DNA from: Pedinophyceae sp. YPF-701
Lineage: Eukaryota; Chlorophyta; Pedinophyceae
NCBI GenBank assembly: GCA_916048055.1
Contig: CAJZHL010000006.1
Location: forward strand, 930,001 to 994,000
Reading direction: 5' to 3'
Length of the DNA: 64,000 bases
Shown piece by piece: positions 44,526 to 55,516 of the stretch. The notes below the pieces were generated by a model. The model was not told the DNA's origin. It did not search any database and worked only from the letters and a program-made list of their open reading frames with translations. Within the stretch, counting starts at the first letter, position 1; each line of letters starts with the position of its first letter. A program made the position numbers and the translations under genes.

Positions 44526-45420
44526 CTGCGCAAGCTGGAACTTAGCTCGAGCAACATCGGTGGCGAGGATACGGACGTGATCGCTGCGCTGCTGCCGCGC
44601 CAATCTCCGCGACTCCAGCCTTCGCGACAATTGATGCAAGGGCGCATGTGCCGGCGGGCGCGCTGGTGCCGTGCCCGCATCTGCGTCTCCCGGACCTCGA
44701 CCGCAACGGCATCGGTCGGTCGGGGCATGGCTGCGATCGTGCGCGGCATGGAGCGTAGCCCGACAGCCAGGCACACACTGGAGCTGCGTCTCAGCGGGCG
44801 AAGTGGCGAATCAGCCTGACGACTGACGCGATCGCCGCGCTGATGGCATGGCTGTGGCACAACGAACACCTTCACGTGCTGCGCATGGAAGGGTACCACG
44901 AGCTGAGGGGCAAAGCTGCCGAGCAGCCGCATTCTTCGGAGTACTGGCTTGGAGCAGCACGCTGCGGAAGCTGTTGCCGGAGGACTGCGGGATCGATGCG
45001 ACGGCGGTCGGCTGGCTGTTCGAGGTGCTGCGTGGTGACATGCCCCTCGAGGAGCTCTTCCTGGAGGGCAACAAGATCGGATCCATCGAGACGGGTAGGC
45101 TGGAGGTCGCCCGCAGGGAATGCAGCGTCCACGTCAATCGTGGCGCCCGCACTTCCGTCATGCCCTGGCACGCCGGAGCGTACAGCCGCCCGGACCTGCG
45201 GGCTTAGGTCACGGACCTTGGGCGCGAACTCCTCGGCCGAGCGTCCCACGAAGGCGGCAACACAGCAGCGACAGCAGCATGGTCTGAAGCACTCGGCGGA
45301 GCTGACCTCGCACTCGGGCTTTCGGCTGTCGTGGGCCTGGCATCTCTGGCGCTGATGCCTCGCAGGCAGAGACACCCCCTGAGTAGGGACTTTGTCGAGC
45401 ATGACGGGATCGACTCGGGC
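44526..45420 (+). pseudogene. Decayed LRR gene of the local family
   Basis: Short LRR blocks appear in order but in different reading frames: LRKLELSSSNIGGEDTDVI at 44526, LDRNGIG with GMAAIVRGMERSP near 44690-44765, IAALMAWLWHNEHLHVLRME near 44830-44890, LRKLLPEDCGIDATAVG and LEELFLEGNKIG at 44960-45080, and a hydrophobic C-terminal segment (ADLALGLSAVVGLASLALM) at 45300-45350. No set of GT-AG borders joins them cleanly, so frameshifts are more likely than introns. It is a relic of the LRR genes that follow. The 315 bases before it (44211-44525) show no other feature. Confidence 0.6.
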
Positions 45421-45640
45421 ACGGTCTGAATGCGACGGCGGAGGCCAGCGAGGGGGCACAGGAACGAAACTCGATCACGTGGTCCACGGCGTCGTCCGGC
45501 GACGCTTCTTCGCAGCAAAGCGTACGTGGCAACATCACATATTCTTGGGATCCTCGAATCGGTCAGTGACCCGAAGCAGGTGCGAACGAGATGCGCAGCC
45601 ACTCGTCGCTCGAGAGACCCGATCTCGGGCGATGCGTGGA
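45300..45640 (+). repeat. Tandem repeat copy 1, about 1.05 kb period (LRR 3' end and flank)
   Basis: Contains the hydrophobic C-terminal tail of the decayed LRR gene, then a segment reading SHILGILESVSDPKQVRTR. It matches copy 2, about 1,037-1,073 bases to the right, in the same order. From here to 46335 nothing else is recognised. Confidence 0.55.
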
Positions 45641-46335
45641 CCTTCGTCAACGGCCTTGCGGAGGGAGTTGCCGCACGAGGCAGTGCACTTGCTGCCCCTG
45701 CCTAAAACGAGCCTTGCGATGACCTCCACGTCTCGTTGTGGTGCTCTTGCGTGCACAGGCGTAGCCCATTCTTGCACGTCTCAGGCCCCGCAAGGCGCGC
45801 GTGAGCCGCTTTCTCGCAACATTCCATCTGCAGACCAAACACTTGAACAGCATCTCCGATATTGCGCAGCGCCCGTCTCGCGGCGGCCCGTCTACGCGCG
45901 CTTTTCCGTACATTCGCACTGACGAAGCCGCGTCGATTTTCCGCGAACGCAGGTGATTCAGGCGCTCATGGACCTTGCCATGATTCAGGCGCGCGGCGTG
46001 CCATCCTATGGCCGCGTCCTCACCGGCGATTCCGCCCTCAACACTTCGCAAATGTGCTCGGAGGGGCGTGGGGTTGGCCTAAGGTGTGTTTGTTGCCCTC
46101 GTCTCGGGCGGCATGTCGTGTGTCATGGAGGTCTGTGCCTGGGAATGGCGGTTATGCACGACTCAGCGCGCGGTCGCAACGGTAAAAATGCATTGCAGAC
46201 GCACCACACGGACGATGACAGGGACTTCCGTTCGCATTTCCTGGCGGACCATCATGCAGCGCATCATCTTCGCGTTCCCCGGCGCCGAACGTGGCGAAGT
46301 CCGGCCGAAGCAGGGGGCGTTCGCCGATGGGGTCG

Positions 46336-46700
46336 ACTCCGCACTTGGGCTTCAGGCTGCGGCTTTCTTCGCGGTACTGCTGCTGATTCCCTGGCGGGCC
46401 AGTGACGTCAGGCAGCTGTGACGGCGCAAGCGACCGCGGACCTGACGTCAGGTATAAGCATGCAAAGCAGCAGTCTAGGGGGGGCAAGCGCGCTCTCAAG
46501 GCAGCAGAGACGAGCGCGATCACGCTACAAACGCCTCGAGCGCCAGGCCCACGGCGTCGTGCATCGAGGGGTGGCGCCGCGTTCGTTCGTGCGCGACGAG
46601 AGCACAAGCCATATCGTCGGGCTCTTCGAAGCGGCAATCGGCCCGGATCGTGTGCGACTGAGGTACGTGGCGACCCGCAGCTCAATATGTTTGTCACGAA
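46336..46700 (+). repeat. Tandem repeat copy 2 (LRR 3' end and flank)
   Basis: Contains VDSALGLQAAAFFAVLLLIP (an LRR-family hydrophobic tail without its LRR part), a stop near 46420 and then SHIVGLFEAAIGPDRVRLR, parallel to copy 1. Divergence between copies is substantial, so the duplication is not recent. Confidence 0.55.
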
Positions 46701-47122
46701 CAGTGCACGAACGGACTGCGCGGGCGTTGACACTTCGATGCGGGGCAGAGAGGCCCAATCTTTGCTCGTTATGTCTACAGCATGCCAGCGCTCCGCGTTG
46801 CGCAACACCCCGACCCCCGAATAGCCTCGTGATGATGCTGCGACCTAGTCAGAGCTCGCCACGTGGCTTCATTACGTATTTGCCTTCGACCCGCGGTCGC
46901 TATTGCGTTCCAACACAGATGGCGGGTCGCATCAGGGCAGATGCGCGCCGCGCCCCCTTGGCGCCGTGCAACGTGCTCGCGCTGCGCCCGGTAGTGGATC
47001 GGGCTTCTTGTTGACGGGATGTCGCTTGAGTGCCTTGCCTACTCGCAGGGCGAAGCTCTCCACGCTCGAACATCCTCGATTGTTGTCTGGCCTCAGATTC
47101 GGTCCGAGGCTCGAGACCCAAG
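46701..47122. other. 5' flank of the first intact LRR gene
   Basis: No coding feature supported. It should hold the promoter and 5' leader of the LRR gene starting at 47123; no TATA box is clear. Confidence 0.35.
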
Positions 47123-48292
47123 ATGGCGCACGACCAAGCAAACGGAGCTCCAGCGGAGGGTGGTGTACCGTCAGAAGCGATTCGAAACCTGAGCTTCGCC
47201 CGGCTGTCGATTTTGGACGCGCGGGGCGGACAGGGCAACGTGGCCCACATCACGTCGATGCTTGCCGGGGCTCCCGACCTCGAGAGCCTGGACATCAGCG
47301 AGACACCGATCGACGCGAGTGGCATGGCCGTCCTGGGGCGCCGTCTGCGCGACCTCACGAAGCTCAGCGTGCTGCGGCTGAGGTACTGCCAGATCAACGA
47401 TGCCGCTGTGCGTGTTCTGGTCGACGCGCTGCACGCGCTCGCGCAGAGGGAAGACTGCCGTCTACGCGTCGTCGACCTCAGCGGCAACGTCATCAGCCAC
47501 CGGGGCGCCACGTGGGTCGCGCAGCTGGTCGGTCGTCGCGGGGTCCTCAGAGAACTAGCTCTCAACAACTGCCAGCTCGGGGACTCGGGCGTCGTGGTTT
47601 TGGCCGGCGCGCTGGCCAGCAACGAGAGTCTGCGCGTGCTCGACCTGGACTTCAACCCGATCGGGAACCCCGGCGTGAGCGTCCTGGCATCGACCCTGGA
47701 GCGGAACAACAAAACGCTCGAGGAACTGCGTCTGTCGGGCGGGGGGCACGGGCAGGCGCGCATGGGGCTCGCCGGGGTCCAGGCGTTGGCTCGCATGCTG
47801 GGAGGGCGGACGGGGCTGAAGGTCCTCCGCCTGGACCACCAGAGCGTGTTCCTTGACGGACGGACCAAGGTGTTCTTCGAGGCGTTGGCGGAGAATCGGA
47901 CGCTGCGAAGCCTGTCGATGCGGAGCTGCACTTTCCGGAAATACTATCCACGCTCGGCAGAAACTTCTTGCGACGGCACACCTGGGCACGTAGCCAGCGC
48001 TCTACGCAAGAACTCAACGCTGCAGCGGTTGTACCTGGAGAACAATGGTATGAACGTGTCTGACATTGCCAAACTCGGCAGAGGACTGCGCAGGAACGAG
48101 ACGCTCAATGAACTGCGTCTCTACAATGGCTGCTCCGATGGCGTTTCGGCTGCACGCAAAGCAGCAAAGGAAGCAAAGGTCGCCTTGGTGTGCGGAAGTT
48201 TGCTCGGTGGAGGTCTTGTAGCGTTTCTTGGAGGTGCGATCGCCGCGGCCGTACGTCAGGAGCGGCAGAATCAGGCACGTTGGCGTCCCTGA
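47123..48292 (+). CDS. LRR protein with C-terminal membrane helix (family member D)
   Basis: Single uninterrupted frame of 389 aa starting at the ATG at 47123; upstream in-frame codons are not ATG. Residues about 25-340 are ribonuclease-inhibitor-type leucine-rich repeats of about 28 residues, for example LRVVDLSGNVISHRGATWV, LRELALNNCQLGDSGVVVLA and LRVLDLDFNPIGNPGVSVLA. The last 35 residues contain a strong hydrophobic helix (ALVCGSLLGGGLVAFLGGAI) followed by a basic tail. No N-terminal F-box-like part, TIR, NACHT or kinase domain is seen. LRRs of this kind bind proteins; the tail suggests membrane attachment with the LRR in the cytosol, which is inference. First complete member of the array. 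Confidence 0.85.
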   Translation: MAHDQANGAPAEGGVPSEAIRNLSFARLSILDARGGQGNVAHITSMLAGAPDLESLDISETPIDASGMAVLGRRLRDLTKLSVLRLRYCQINDAAVRVLVDALHALAQREDCRLRVVDLSGNVISHRGATWVAQLVGRRGVLRELALNNCQLGDSGVVVLAGALASNESLRVLDLDFNPIGNPGVSVLASTLERNNKTLEELRLSGGGHGQARMGLAGVQALARMLGGRTGLKVLRLDHQSVFLDGRTKVFFEALAENRTLRSLSMRSCTFRKYYPRSAETSCDGTPGHVASALRKNSTLQRLYLENNGMNVSDIAKLGRGLRRNETLNELRLYNGCSDGVSAARKAAKEAKVALVCGSLLGGGLVAFLGGAIAAAVRQERQNQARWRP

Positions 48293-51215
48293 GGTAGGTC
48301 GACACAACACTCGGAGGCCCCGCAGGATATTCGCTGTCTCGCATAACAACGTCCGTAGCCAGAACGCATGCCCCTTGCGAAGCTCCGTCGGTGCAGGCCT
48401 TGGGTGACCTGCGAGACGATCGTTGGCATCAAGGCGGTTCCCTTGTTTCCAGCGCAGACGCCCATGTTGCGGACGCACCCGGGACACGTCTTCGTACTCC
48501 AGTGCAAGGGGTTCCCGTCTCACGTTCAAGTAGAGTGACTTTGTGATACCATTCATCCGGTTTGGTTGCGAGCAGTTCGCTCGTACACTTGCACCATGTC
48601 TACGCAATCGAAGGGCTTGCAACTGCCCCCGCGAACTCGGAACTGCTTCCAGACGATGTCAAAGTCGCGTTCTGTGGACATCTGTTGGCGTTTATGACAA
48701 GCCCTCACATGAAAGGCATTCCCAGGAGACTCGGTCGGGCAGTTCCACATTCAATGAGTTATAATTTTATCATAATGACTCATTCCGCCCCTGCTTCGGA
48801 AACCTTCCAGTGATCATTGCTGCAGCGCCCATCCACGTGCGGCCAGTCGCGAGGACGATTGAGAGATGGAGTCGCGTTGACAATCAAATTCGGTGGAAAA
48901 CGTTTGCCAGAAGGTACGGGCCAAGGAATGCAGCATCACACCTCCGGTAGCACCTCCGCGCACTCCCGGTTGTCATGTCGATCCTCGGCCATTACTTTCG
49001 TGTGGTCAAGTGTTCGTTCGAGCGACGAGCGAGCCAGCCGCTCTTTCGAGCGCCCGCAAGGGCCTCCTCTCTTTCAGGCGCATGATGCCTGCGTGTCCAG
49101 CACCGCCATGTGCGAGCGGCTGCGTCAATGCGCGATTTCCTGACAATCATGTGCAATAGAATGAGCAGGACGATCAATCCTACCACCCTGTCTAGCGCCC
49201 ATGCAGTCTCGAGACGGGAAACAAAGCCACATTTGGCCGGTTGTCTGCGCCGCCCCTCTGAGCATTCACGACAACTGCATGAAGGGTCCAAAGACCTTCA
49301 TGACCACGTTGTCGTCGTACCGAGACGCGTCCGGGATGCCCTCCAGCTCCACGTCGTCGTGCACCCAGCGGGCTTCTCCGCAGCCTCCACGAGCCCGCGG
49401 GTGGCGGGCACGGACTGCGGACTCGGAACGCTATCGCTGCATCCCACGCCATGGATCGCAAGCATGCCGGCCGTCTGGATTGACCGGGGAACGGTGGTGA
49501 TGTCGAGGTAGGTCGCGTTCGCTCTTAGTTGCGCCCTGAACCTAGAGCCGAGCCGGACGCAACCAAACGTCGCAGGCAGCGCCGCTAGCGTCATCGCTCG
49601 CAGAACGTACGGACGGCATTGCCGCACTGCCTCTGCAGACGTCGGCCGGTGACTCGACCGCACTCCATGGCTTCGCGACGACGCCCGAACCACATTTGAC
49701 GGTCTGTTGGCGATTCAACAAGCCTTGCTGGTCCAGCTCCGCGTTGCAGATGACGGCAGCCGTGGATCCGCGCTCGGTGCGTTCGGTCACACCTGTCCGG
49801 TCAGATGCGTGGAAGGGAACGTTCATCAGATTCTGATAGATCGTACAAGTTGACCGTCGCCACGTCGGTTGTGCCAAGGGCGGATGACATGAGGGCAAAC
49901 AGGAGCGCGGGCGATCCTCCGCCCGCGAGAGAGGTGCAGGCGGAGCTCACGCACAAGACGTCTTGCGCGTGCATGCTTTGGGCGGACCAGGCAGTCTGTC
50001 GGCCGCCTCAAGTCATGGGCGGCTTGCACAAGAGGTACGACACTCCGCTCGCCGTGATGATGACATGTTGCCTCTTGCGGGGTGCTTGCCGTCCCGTTTC
50101 TACAATTAGGTGCAGTGTTGCGGCCCGCCCGTCGCGTGCAGGTGCTGTGCGCAGACATCGCGTCACGCCCTTCGGCGATGTACGCGCAGGGTCCTCGCGC
50201 CACAGCGCGTGAGTGCGGCCCACAAGCGTCTGACGTCAAGAATCAACTCCTCCGCCCGAGTCAGGGTGACGCCCTTCGCACGCAACAGGCCTTTCAAGAT
50301 CGCGGCGCATGTCCGCAGTTGGTCACTTCGTCACTGAGTGCCTGCACAGCAACGTTGTGCACCAAGGTGCAGCTCGGCGCTGTCGGGCGTCGGCATCACA
50401 CGACCAGGTCACATCGTCAGCTGCTTAAAGCTCCGATCGCCGCGGATCAGGTGCGTTGCGATGGGACGTACCTTGTCCTCGGAACGATCATGGTCTGAAG
50501 CAGCGATGTACGTGTTCAGCGGACTCGTTCCGCGGATGCGTGCCCACGCGTCGTGCATGGTCTGCGGCAGGAGCCCTTGCCCAGGTGCCTTCGTGCGCGT
50601 GCGAAGCCTGCCTCAGCGATCTACTCGCAAGCTGCGAGACTCAAGTGCTCGCCGTGCTGATCTTGTGGTGCTGGTCAGCGCCGCGGGCCACGTCGCCCGT
50701 TCCATGACGCCCTCGTTCAGACATGGGACCTTTGGTCCTGACCCCGCGGAGCGTCCGTTCACGACAGCGCGCAGGCGCAGATCCAGATATCGGGATCAAA
50801 GGATGCTCTCCCTTGTGTGCGCGTGCAGGCGGGCCCACAAGCCGAGCCTGACTCGAGGTTTCTCTTCCAGCACCTTGCGGACAAGCTGTCGAGGCTCATG
50901 GTGCGCACGCGTCCATTAGCTGACAGCTGCACTCTGCAACGTGAGCTTGAGCACGCAATGGCTTGATGTTGGGGTCGAGCTTGCGTCACTGCGACGACGT
51001 TTTTGTGCATGACAGGCTGTGCGGATTTCCGCTGACAAATTTCCGCTGCCGCGCTCCTCGCATCCACCGAATCTGCTTTCCCTGCGCACCCGTTGATAGT
51101 GCGATGGATTTTGCAGACACATCGTCGCTCACGTACTGAGAGGGAACACCCATTGTGGTGTTTTGCTCTTTCCTTTTGTTCTTCGCGTGCTTGACTGCCT
51201 GACTCGTCGACGCGG
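48293..51215. other. 2.9 kb without a supported gene
   Basis: Lower-GC stretch between two LRR genes. A minus-strand frame near 49275-49370 reads WVHDDVELEGIPDASRYDDN and VVMKVFGPFMQLS then stop, which looks protein-like, but no exon partner was found. An AT-rich patch lies at 48760-48780. I see no clear LRR relic, no RNA gene and no transposon signature. Confidence 0.4.
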
Positions 51216-53375
51216 ATGTCTTGCGTCAGGCAGCTCGGCGATTTCGTTGTCGTGCGGGGAGTGAAGCCCTGGGTGGGTTTGCAGAGACCCACGTCACCCT
51301 GCCTCTCCGTAGCAGCCCAGCGGACAACGTGCACAGCGCTGACTCCTGCCGCGTTGCAGGGCGGGGGACAGAGCAAGCCACCTCGGCGCTCTTTGACGCT
51401 CGCTGATGTCCTACACTTCGCTCCGGAGATCCTGGAACGGGTCGGTCTCGGAGACTTGCTGAGCTTGCTGAACTCTTCGCGGGACGTACGCTGCGCGGTG
51501 TTGCGACGCATGGCTGCCGTGTGGACCGCTGGAAAAAGCATGCTTCGAGACGTGGCCGATGACGCGGAGGAGATTGGGGACGCGACGATGTCGTTGAACT
51601 TCGATGGTATCTGGGTGCCAGCCAATCAGGCGGCCACGCTGCTGGCCTCCCTCCAGAGCTGCCGGCTGGAGACGCTGCGGCGCGACGACGACCCTGCAGC
51701 GCATGTGCGGGCCATCAGCATCGTCCTGGAACAGTCGCTGCAGGGCGGGAAGCACCAACAACTTTCGTTGAGGGGGTTGTCGCTTGCAGCCCCGCTCCCA
51801 GGGGTCCATCTCAGCTCAGATGCACAGCGCTTGGGTCCAGAGCTCGAGAGACTTCGGAAGGTGATCCACGAGCTGCGCTGCACACCCGGGCGCCAGGGCG
51901 GCGGCAGGTCCAGCTCTCGACCACTCCATGTGGGCTTCTCGGCCAACTCGTGCAGCGTGGGCACGTACGTCGGGCCGGACCGCTTTCTTGTCCGCGAGCT
52001 CAACGGATCGATCAGCGTTTTCGACCTCCCGGGCGTCCTTCAGGCGCACCACGTCGACCTCGAACACGTGACAATCAAGGGCAACGCCAACCCGTACCAC
52101 AACTTCCCGGAGCCAGTGCCGATGTCGGCTGTATCGCAGCACTGCCAGCTGTGGGACGCGGTGCGAGATGCTGCCAAGCTACGTGTCTTGCGGCTCGAGC
52201 TGTCCGGCATGAGCCCCAACCTCGTCCTCGAGGCGCAAGTCTACGCGAGCTTCGTGGCTGCGCTCCGCGAGGGGATCTCACGGCTCCGCGTGCTCGAACT
52301 CGGCAACAACATGGTCTCCGGTGCGGCCGTCCCAGAGATTGCGCGCGCCGTGTCGACGAGCAAGACGCTGGAGGAGCTGAAGCTCAGGTCGTGTGGCATC
52401 GAACAGGAGGGCGTTCACGTGCTGGCGACGACGCTGGCCGACGGGGGCGGCGGTGTTCTGCGGATTCTGGACCTTGGGAACACGAAGATCAAGTGTCCCG
52501 ACTGCTACGCAAACGCTGCGACGACCGCCACAGCTGCGCTGGCGCGCCTCGTGTGTTGTGGGCGGCTGGAGGAGTTGTACCTGGCGCGAGTGCAGCTCCT
52601 GGACGTCGATGCGGCATCCTTGGCCACGGCGATCGAGGCCGCGAGCTCGAAGCTGCGCATCCTGGACGTCACAGACAACAGGATCGGAGATGTGGGCATT
52701 GCAGCTCTCGGCACCGCCATGGGGACCAGCAGGACGCTCGAGGTGCTGAAGCTCGACTGCAACTACATCGGCGACGACGGTCTCCGGGCCTGTGGGCAGG
52801 GTCTGAAGTCGAGCACGACCATCAAAGAGCTCGGGCTGAACCGACCTCTCTTGATGTTTGCATCAACATCGACGCCCGCGATCGGCGCGGCTCGGTCTCT
52901 CGGCGAGGGTCTGAGACACACCCGATCGCTGCAGGTGCTGCGTCTCGACTGGTACAACACCTTCGGGCTGGCGGAGCACATGGAGATCCTTGGTGGGCTT
53001 GCAGCGAACACATCGGTGCGCGAGCTCTCCCTGCTTTGCGCTCAGGTCGACGACGGTTTCCTCGGCGAGGTCGCCGGCATGCTGCGGCGCAACAGGTCGC
53101 TGCGGAGCCTCAACCTCAACAGCGCTCACTTCACGAAAGAGGGACTCACCACGATCGGCATCGCGTTGCGGGGCGGCAACATGACGCTGGAGCACCTCAG
53201 CGAGCAGCACCGCGACGCAAAGGGCTCGTGCAGGTTCAGGCGCGACGCTATCAAAGCGGCCGATGAAGCCCTGAGGAGCAGCGAGGTCCGTCGGACGTCA
53301 CGACGCAACCTCGCGAACACGTGCGTCGCAGCTTTGGCCCTCTCACTGGCCAAAGCGCTGGCCAGCGAGTCGTGA
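51216..53375 (+). CDS. F-box-like / LRR protein (family member A)
   Basis: An uninterrupted frame of 719 codons from the ATG at 51216. The family-conserved part begins at 51360 (GGGQSKPPRRSLTLADVL), directly after a CGTTGCAG that looks like a splice acceptor shared with members B and C. The first 48 codons may therefore be intron, with the true start in an upstream exon. Residues about 61-95 (FAPEILERVGLGDLLSLLNS, SRDVR) resemble an F-box. A family-specific middle region follows, then ribonuclease-inhibitor-type LRRs from about 295 to 660 (LRVLELGNNMVSGAAVPEIA, LRILDVTDNRIGDVGIAALG, LRSLNLNSAHF). The C terminus is weakly hydrophobic (TCVAALALSLAKAL). An F-box-LRR protein would be a ubiquitin-ligase adaptor; that role is inference. 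Confidence 0.8.
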   Translation: MSCVRQLGDFVVVRGVKPWVGLQRPTSPCLSVAAQRTTCTALTPAALQGGGQSKPPRRSLTLADVLHFAPEILERVGLGDLLSLLNSSRDVRCAVLRRMAAVWTAGKSMLRDVADDAEEIGDATMSLNFDGIWVPANQAATLLASLQSCRLETLRRDDDPAAHVRAISIVLEQSLQGGKHQQLSLRGLSLAAPLPGVHLSSDAQRLGPELERLRKVIHELRCTPGRQGGGRSSSRPLHVGFSANSCSVGTYVGPDRFLVRELNGSISVFDLPGVLQAHHVDLEHVTIKGNANPYHNFPEPVPMSAVSQHCQLWDAVRDAAKLRVLRLELSGMSPNLVLEAQVYASFVAALREGISRLRVLELGNNMVSGAAVPEIARAVSTSKTLEELKLRSCGIEQEGVHVLATTLADGGGGVLRILDLGNTKIKCPDCYANAATTATAALARLVCCGRLEELYLARVQLLDVDAASLATAIEAASSKLRILDVTDNRIGDVGIAALGTAMGTSRTLEVLKLDCNYIGDDGLRACGQGLKSSTTIKELGLNRPLLMFASTSTPAIGAARSLGEGLRHTRSLQVLRLDWYNTFGLAEHMEILGGLAANTSVRELSLLCAQVDDGFLGEVAGMLRRNRSLRSLNLNSAHFTKEGLTTIGIALRGGNMTLEHLSEQHRDAKGSCRFRRDAIKAADEALRSSEVRRTSRRNLANTCVAALALSLAKALASES

Positions 53376-54358
53376 TGGAGCGCCCTTTTGTGACACGTTT
53401 TTCCTTGCCGCACGCTTTTCGTTGCCGCTCGCCCCCTCGTGACAGTTCGACAAGGCGGCGCACTCGCATGCCAGGCGACCTGCCATGCTGAGTACCTACG
53501 GCGAAACAGCACCACCGCCCTGGTGAGGTCAAAGAAGGAAAGCTCGACCCGGATTGAGGTACGAGCATGGATCAAGTAAGCGTGAACTGTCCGACGGTGA
53601 CGCCGAGAGTCCGATGAAGTCAGGTCCAGCCGCTGGCCTTTGGAGAACGAGTGTCCAAGCACGTGGCAGTGCCGATGCCCTGCGAGATGAGGGGAGTGCG
53701 AGCTGACTCAGGTATGAGCACTTCCCGAGGTGGCGTTATTTGCGCATGCGATGTGGCGCCGTGGACAAGGCCTAGGCGCGCTGGATGGACCTTCCACACA
53801 CCTCGTCTGGCACGGGGTTCCGTGCGTGGTTGCGATCCAGCAATCTCAGGCACAGTCCCTCGACGGGCAGGGAGGGACATCTTGGGCTTCCCGACGGAGA
53901 TTCCGGGTAAGGGGTGTCGTCGCCTGCATTTCTGAAACGCCATAGTTGATGGGGTGGATACACCCTACGATATCGACATAAGTTGCGGCGCGTTGATGCG
54001 TGATTTCGCGCAGCAGCTCTGCACGACCATCACGCTATGCAAGCCTTTGCGCGCCTTGCGCCCATCCAGGCTCAAAGCGGACAGTACATTGCATGCAATG
54101 CGAATGACATTTATTCACGCCCGTCTCAGCATGTTGAACGCGCCTCTTGCTGCAAGGATTGATCGAGGGCCCTGCCTGTTTTTTGGAGTCGCATCATAGA
54201 TACGGAATCGGTAGCAGCGAGGCGCTGCAGGGACACAAGGGCGCATTTCATGTCACTGTATCCCTCAGATTCATCCTTGATGTGCTGCAGACACCTTTTG
54301 CTGCGCGTGGAAACACTCGAACCGCGAAGTTCGCGACGGCCATACTGGGAGAAGCAAG
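53376..54358. other. 983 bases between LRR genes
   Basis: No coding feature supported. It contains the 3' flank of member A and the 5' region of member E. GC is lower than in the left half of the window. Confidence 0.4.
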
Positions 54359-55516
54359 ATGGTGCACGTGCACATCCGTCTGGGCGAGCCGATGCCAGTG
54401 GACGCGGACAACCCGGACGCAATCACGAGCCTGAAGTTCAGCGGGGTGTCGGCGGCGCACAGACTCGAGCAGCACGACGACATCCTGCAGCACCTCACTG
54501 ACATCATCGCTTGGGCGCAGGGCATGACGGAGCTGGAAGTCAGCGACATTGCGCTCGATGCCCAGGAGGATGCAGCTGCCTTCGCCAACGCACTGTGCGG
54601 AGCTACTCATCTCAAGCAGCTGCGCCTGCGGAACTGTTCACTTTCCGATGCGGGCATGCACCTCGTTGCGGGCGCTTTCCTTTCGATGGTCGAGATCCCG
54701 CAGCTGCGAGTCCTGGTCCTACGGGGCAACAACCTTGGCTACCAGGGTGCGCTCGCGACAGCCAAGCTCATCGCGGCTGCCGGGCAAGGGTTGGAGATGT
54801 TGGATTTGTCGTTCAACGGAGTCGGCGACGCCGGAGCGACGTTGCTGGGCGCCGCGCTCGCGACGGGCACGTCGCTGCAGCATCTCGACCTGGACGGCAA
54901 TCCGATCGGCGACATCGGGTACAGGGCCATCGCGAACAGCCTGACGTCGCACCACAACACGCTGCGCGAGCTGGGGCTGTCCGCGGCGGACGACCACGCC
55001 GGGGTGACGGACACCGGAGCCTCCGCGATCGCGAGAGCTCTGGGTGCCGCGAAGGGTCTTCACGTGCTGCGTCTGGACGGCCACAGCAACCTCGTGCAGC
55101 AGTTGGGCTTCCCCATTCGCAAATGGTTTCCGGGGAAGCAGCCGCCGTTGATGGACGCACTTGCGAACAGCTCTCTGCGGGTGCTGTCGATGCGCAGCTG
55201 CGGATTCTCGGGACCGGCCGTGAACTGGCTGGCAGACATGATATCCAAAAACCCCTCCATCCAAACGCTCCGTCTGGAAGGAAACAGGATCGGACCCCGC
55301 GGCCGAGCCGCCATCGATCGTGCACGGCGGCGCAGGAACACCACGTGCGACGTGCAGATCGCCGGAACGGACCCGAGCCGCAGGACGGCCATGCAGGCCG
55401 CCCACAAGGGACCGGACCGCAGGGGGGCAGCGATTGCCATCGCCGTTCTTTTCGCGTTCGGCGTTGGGTATCAGCGGGGGCGGCGCGCAGCAGCTCGGAG
55501 GAACGCCACGAGGTAG
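54359..55516 (+). CDS. LRR protein with C-terminal membrane helix (family member E)
   Basis: Single uninterrupted frame of 385 aa from the ATG at 54359. It opens MVHVHIRLGEPMPVDADNPD with no F-box-like segment. LRRs run from about residue 60 to 330: LKQLRLRNCSLSDAGMHLVA, LRVLVLRGNNLGYQGALATA, LEMLDLSFNGVGDAGATLLG, LQHLDLDGNPIGDIGYRAIA and IQTLRLEGNRIGPRGRAAID. The end has a hydrophobic helix (AAIAIAVLFAFGVGYQ) and a basic Arg/Ala tail. The layout matches member D, so these two form a short subgroup (LRR plus tail) beside the longer A/B/C subgroup. No intron is needed. Confidence 0.85.
   Translation: MVHVHIRLGEPMPVDADNPDAITSLKFSGVSAAHRLEQHDDILQHLTDIIAWAQGMTELEVSDIALDAQEDAAAFANALCGATHLKQLRLRNCSLSDAGMHLVAGAFLSMVEIPQLRVLVLRGNNLGYQGALATAKLIAAAGQGLEMLDLSFNGVGDAGATLLGAALATGTSLQHLDLDGNPIGDIGYRAIANSLTSHHNTLRELGLSAADDHAGVTDTGASAIARALGAAKGLHVLRLDGHSNLVQQLGFPIRKWFPGKQPPLMDALANSSLRVLSMRSCGFSGPAVNWLADMISKNPSIQTLRLEGNRIGPRGRAAIDRARRRRNTTCDVQIAGTDPSRRTAMQAAHKGPDRRGAAIAIAVLFAFGVGYQRGRRAAARRNATR

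Noticed and set aside
46900-47931. Minus-strand frame of 343 codons opposite LRR member D
   Set aside because: Ser/Arg-rich shadow of the LRR coding strand with no motif.
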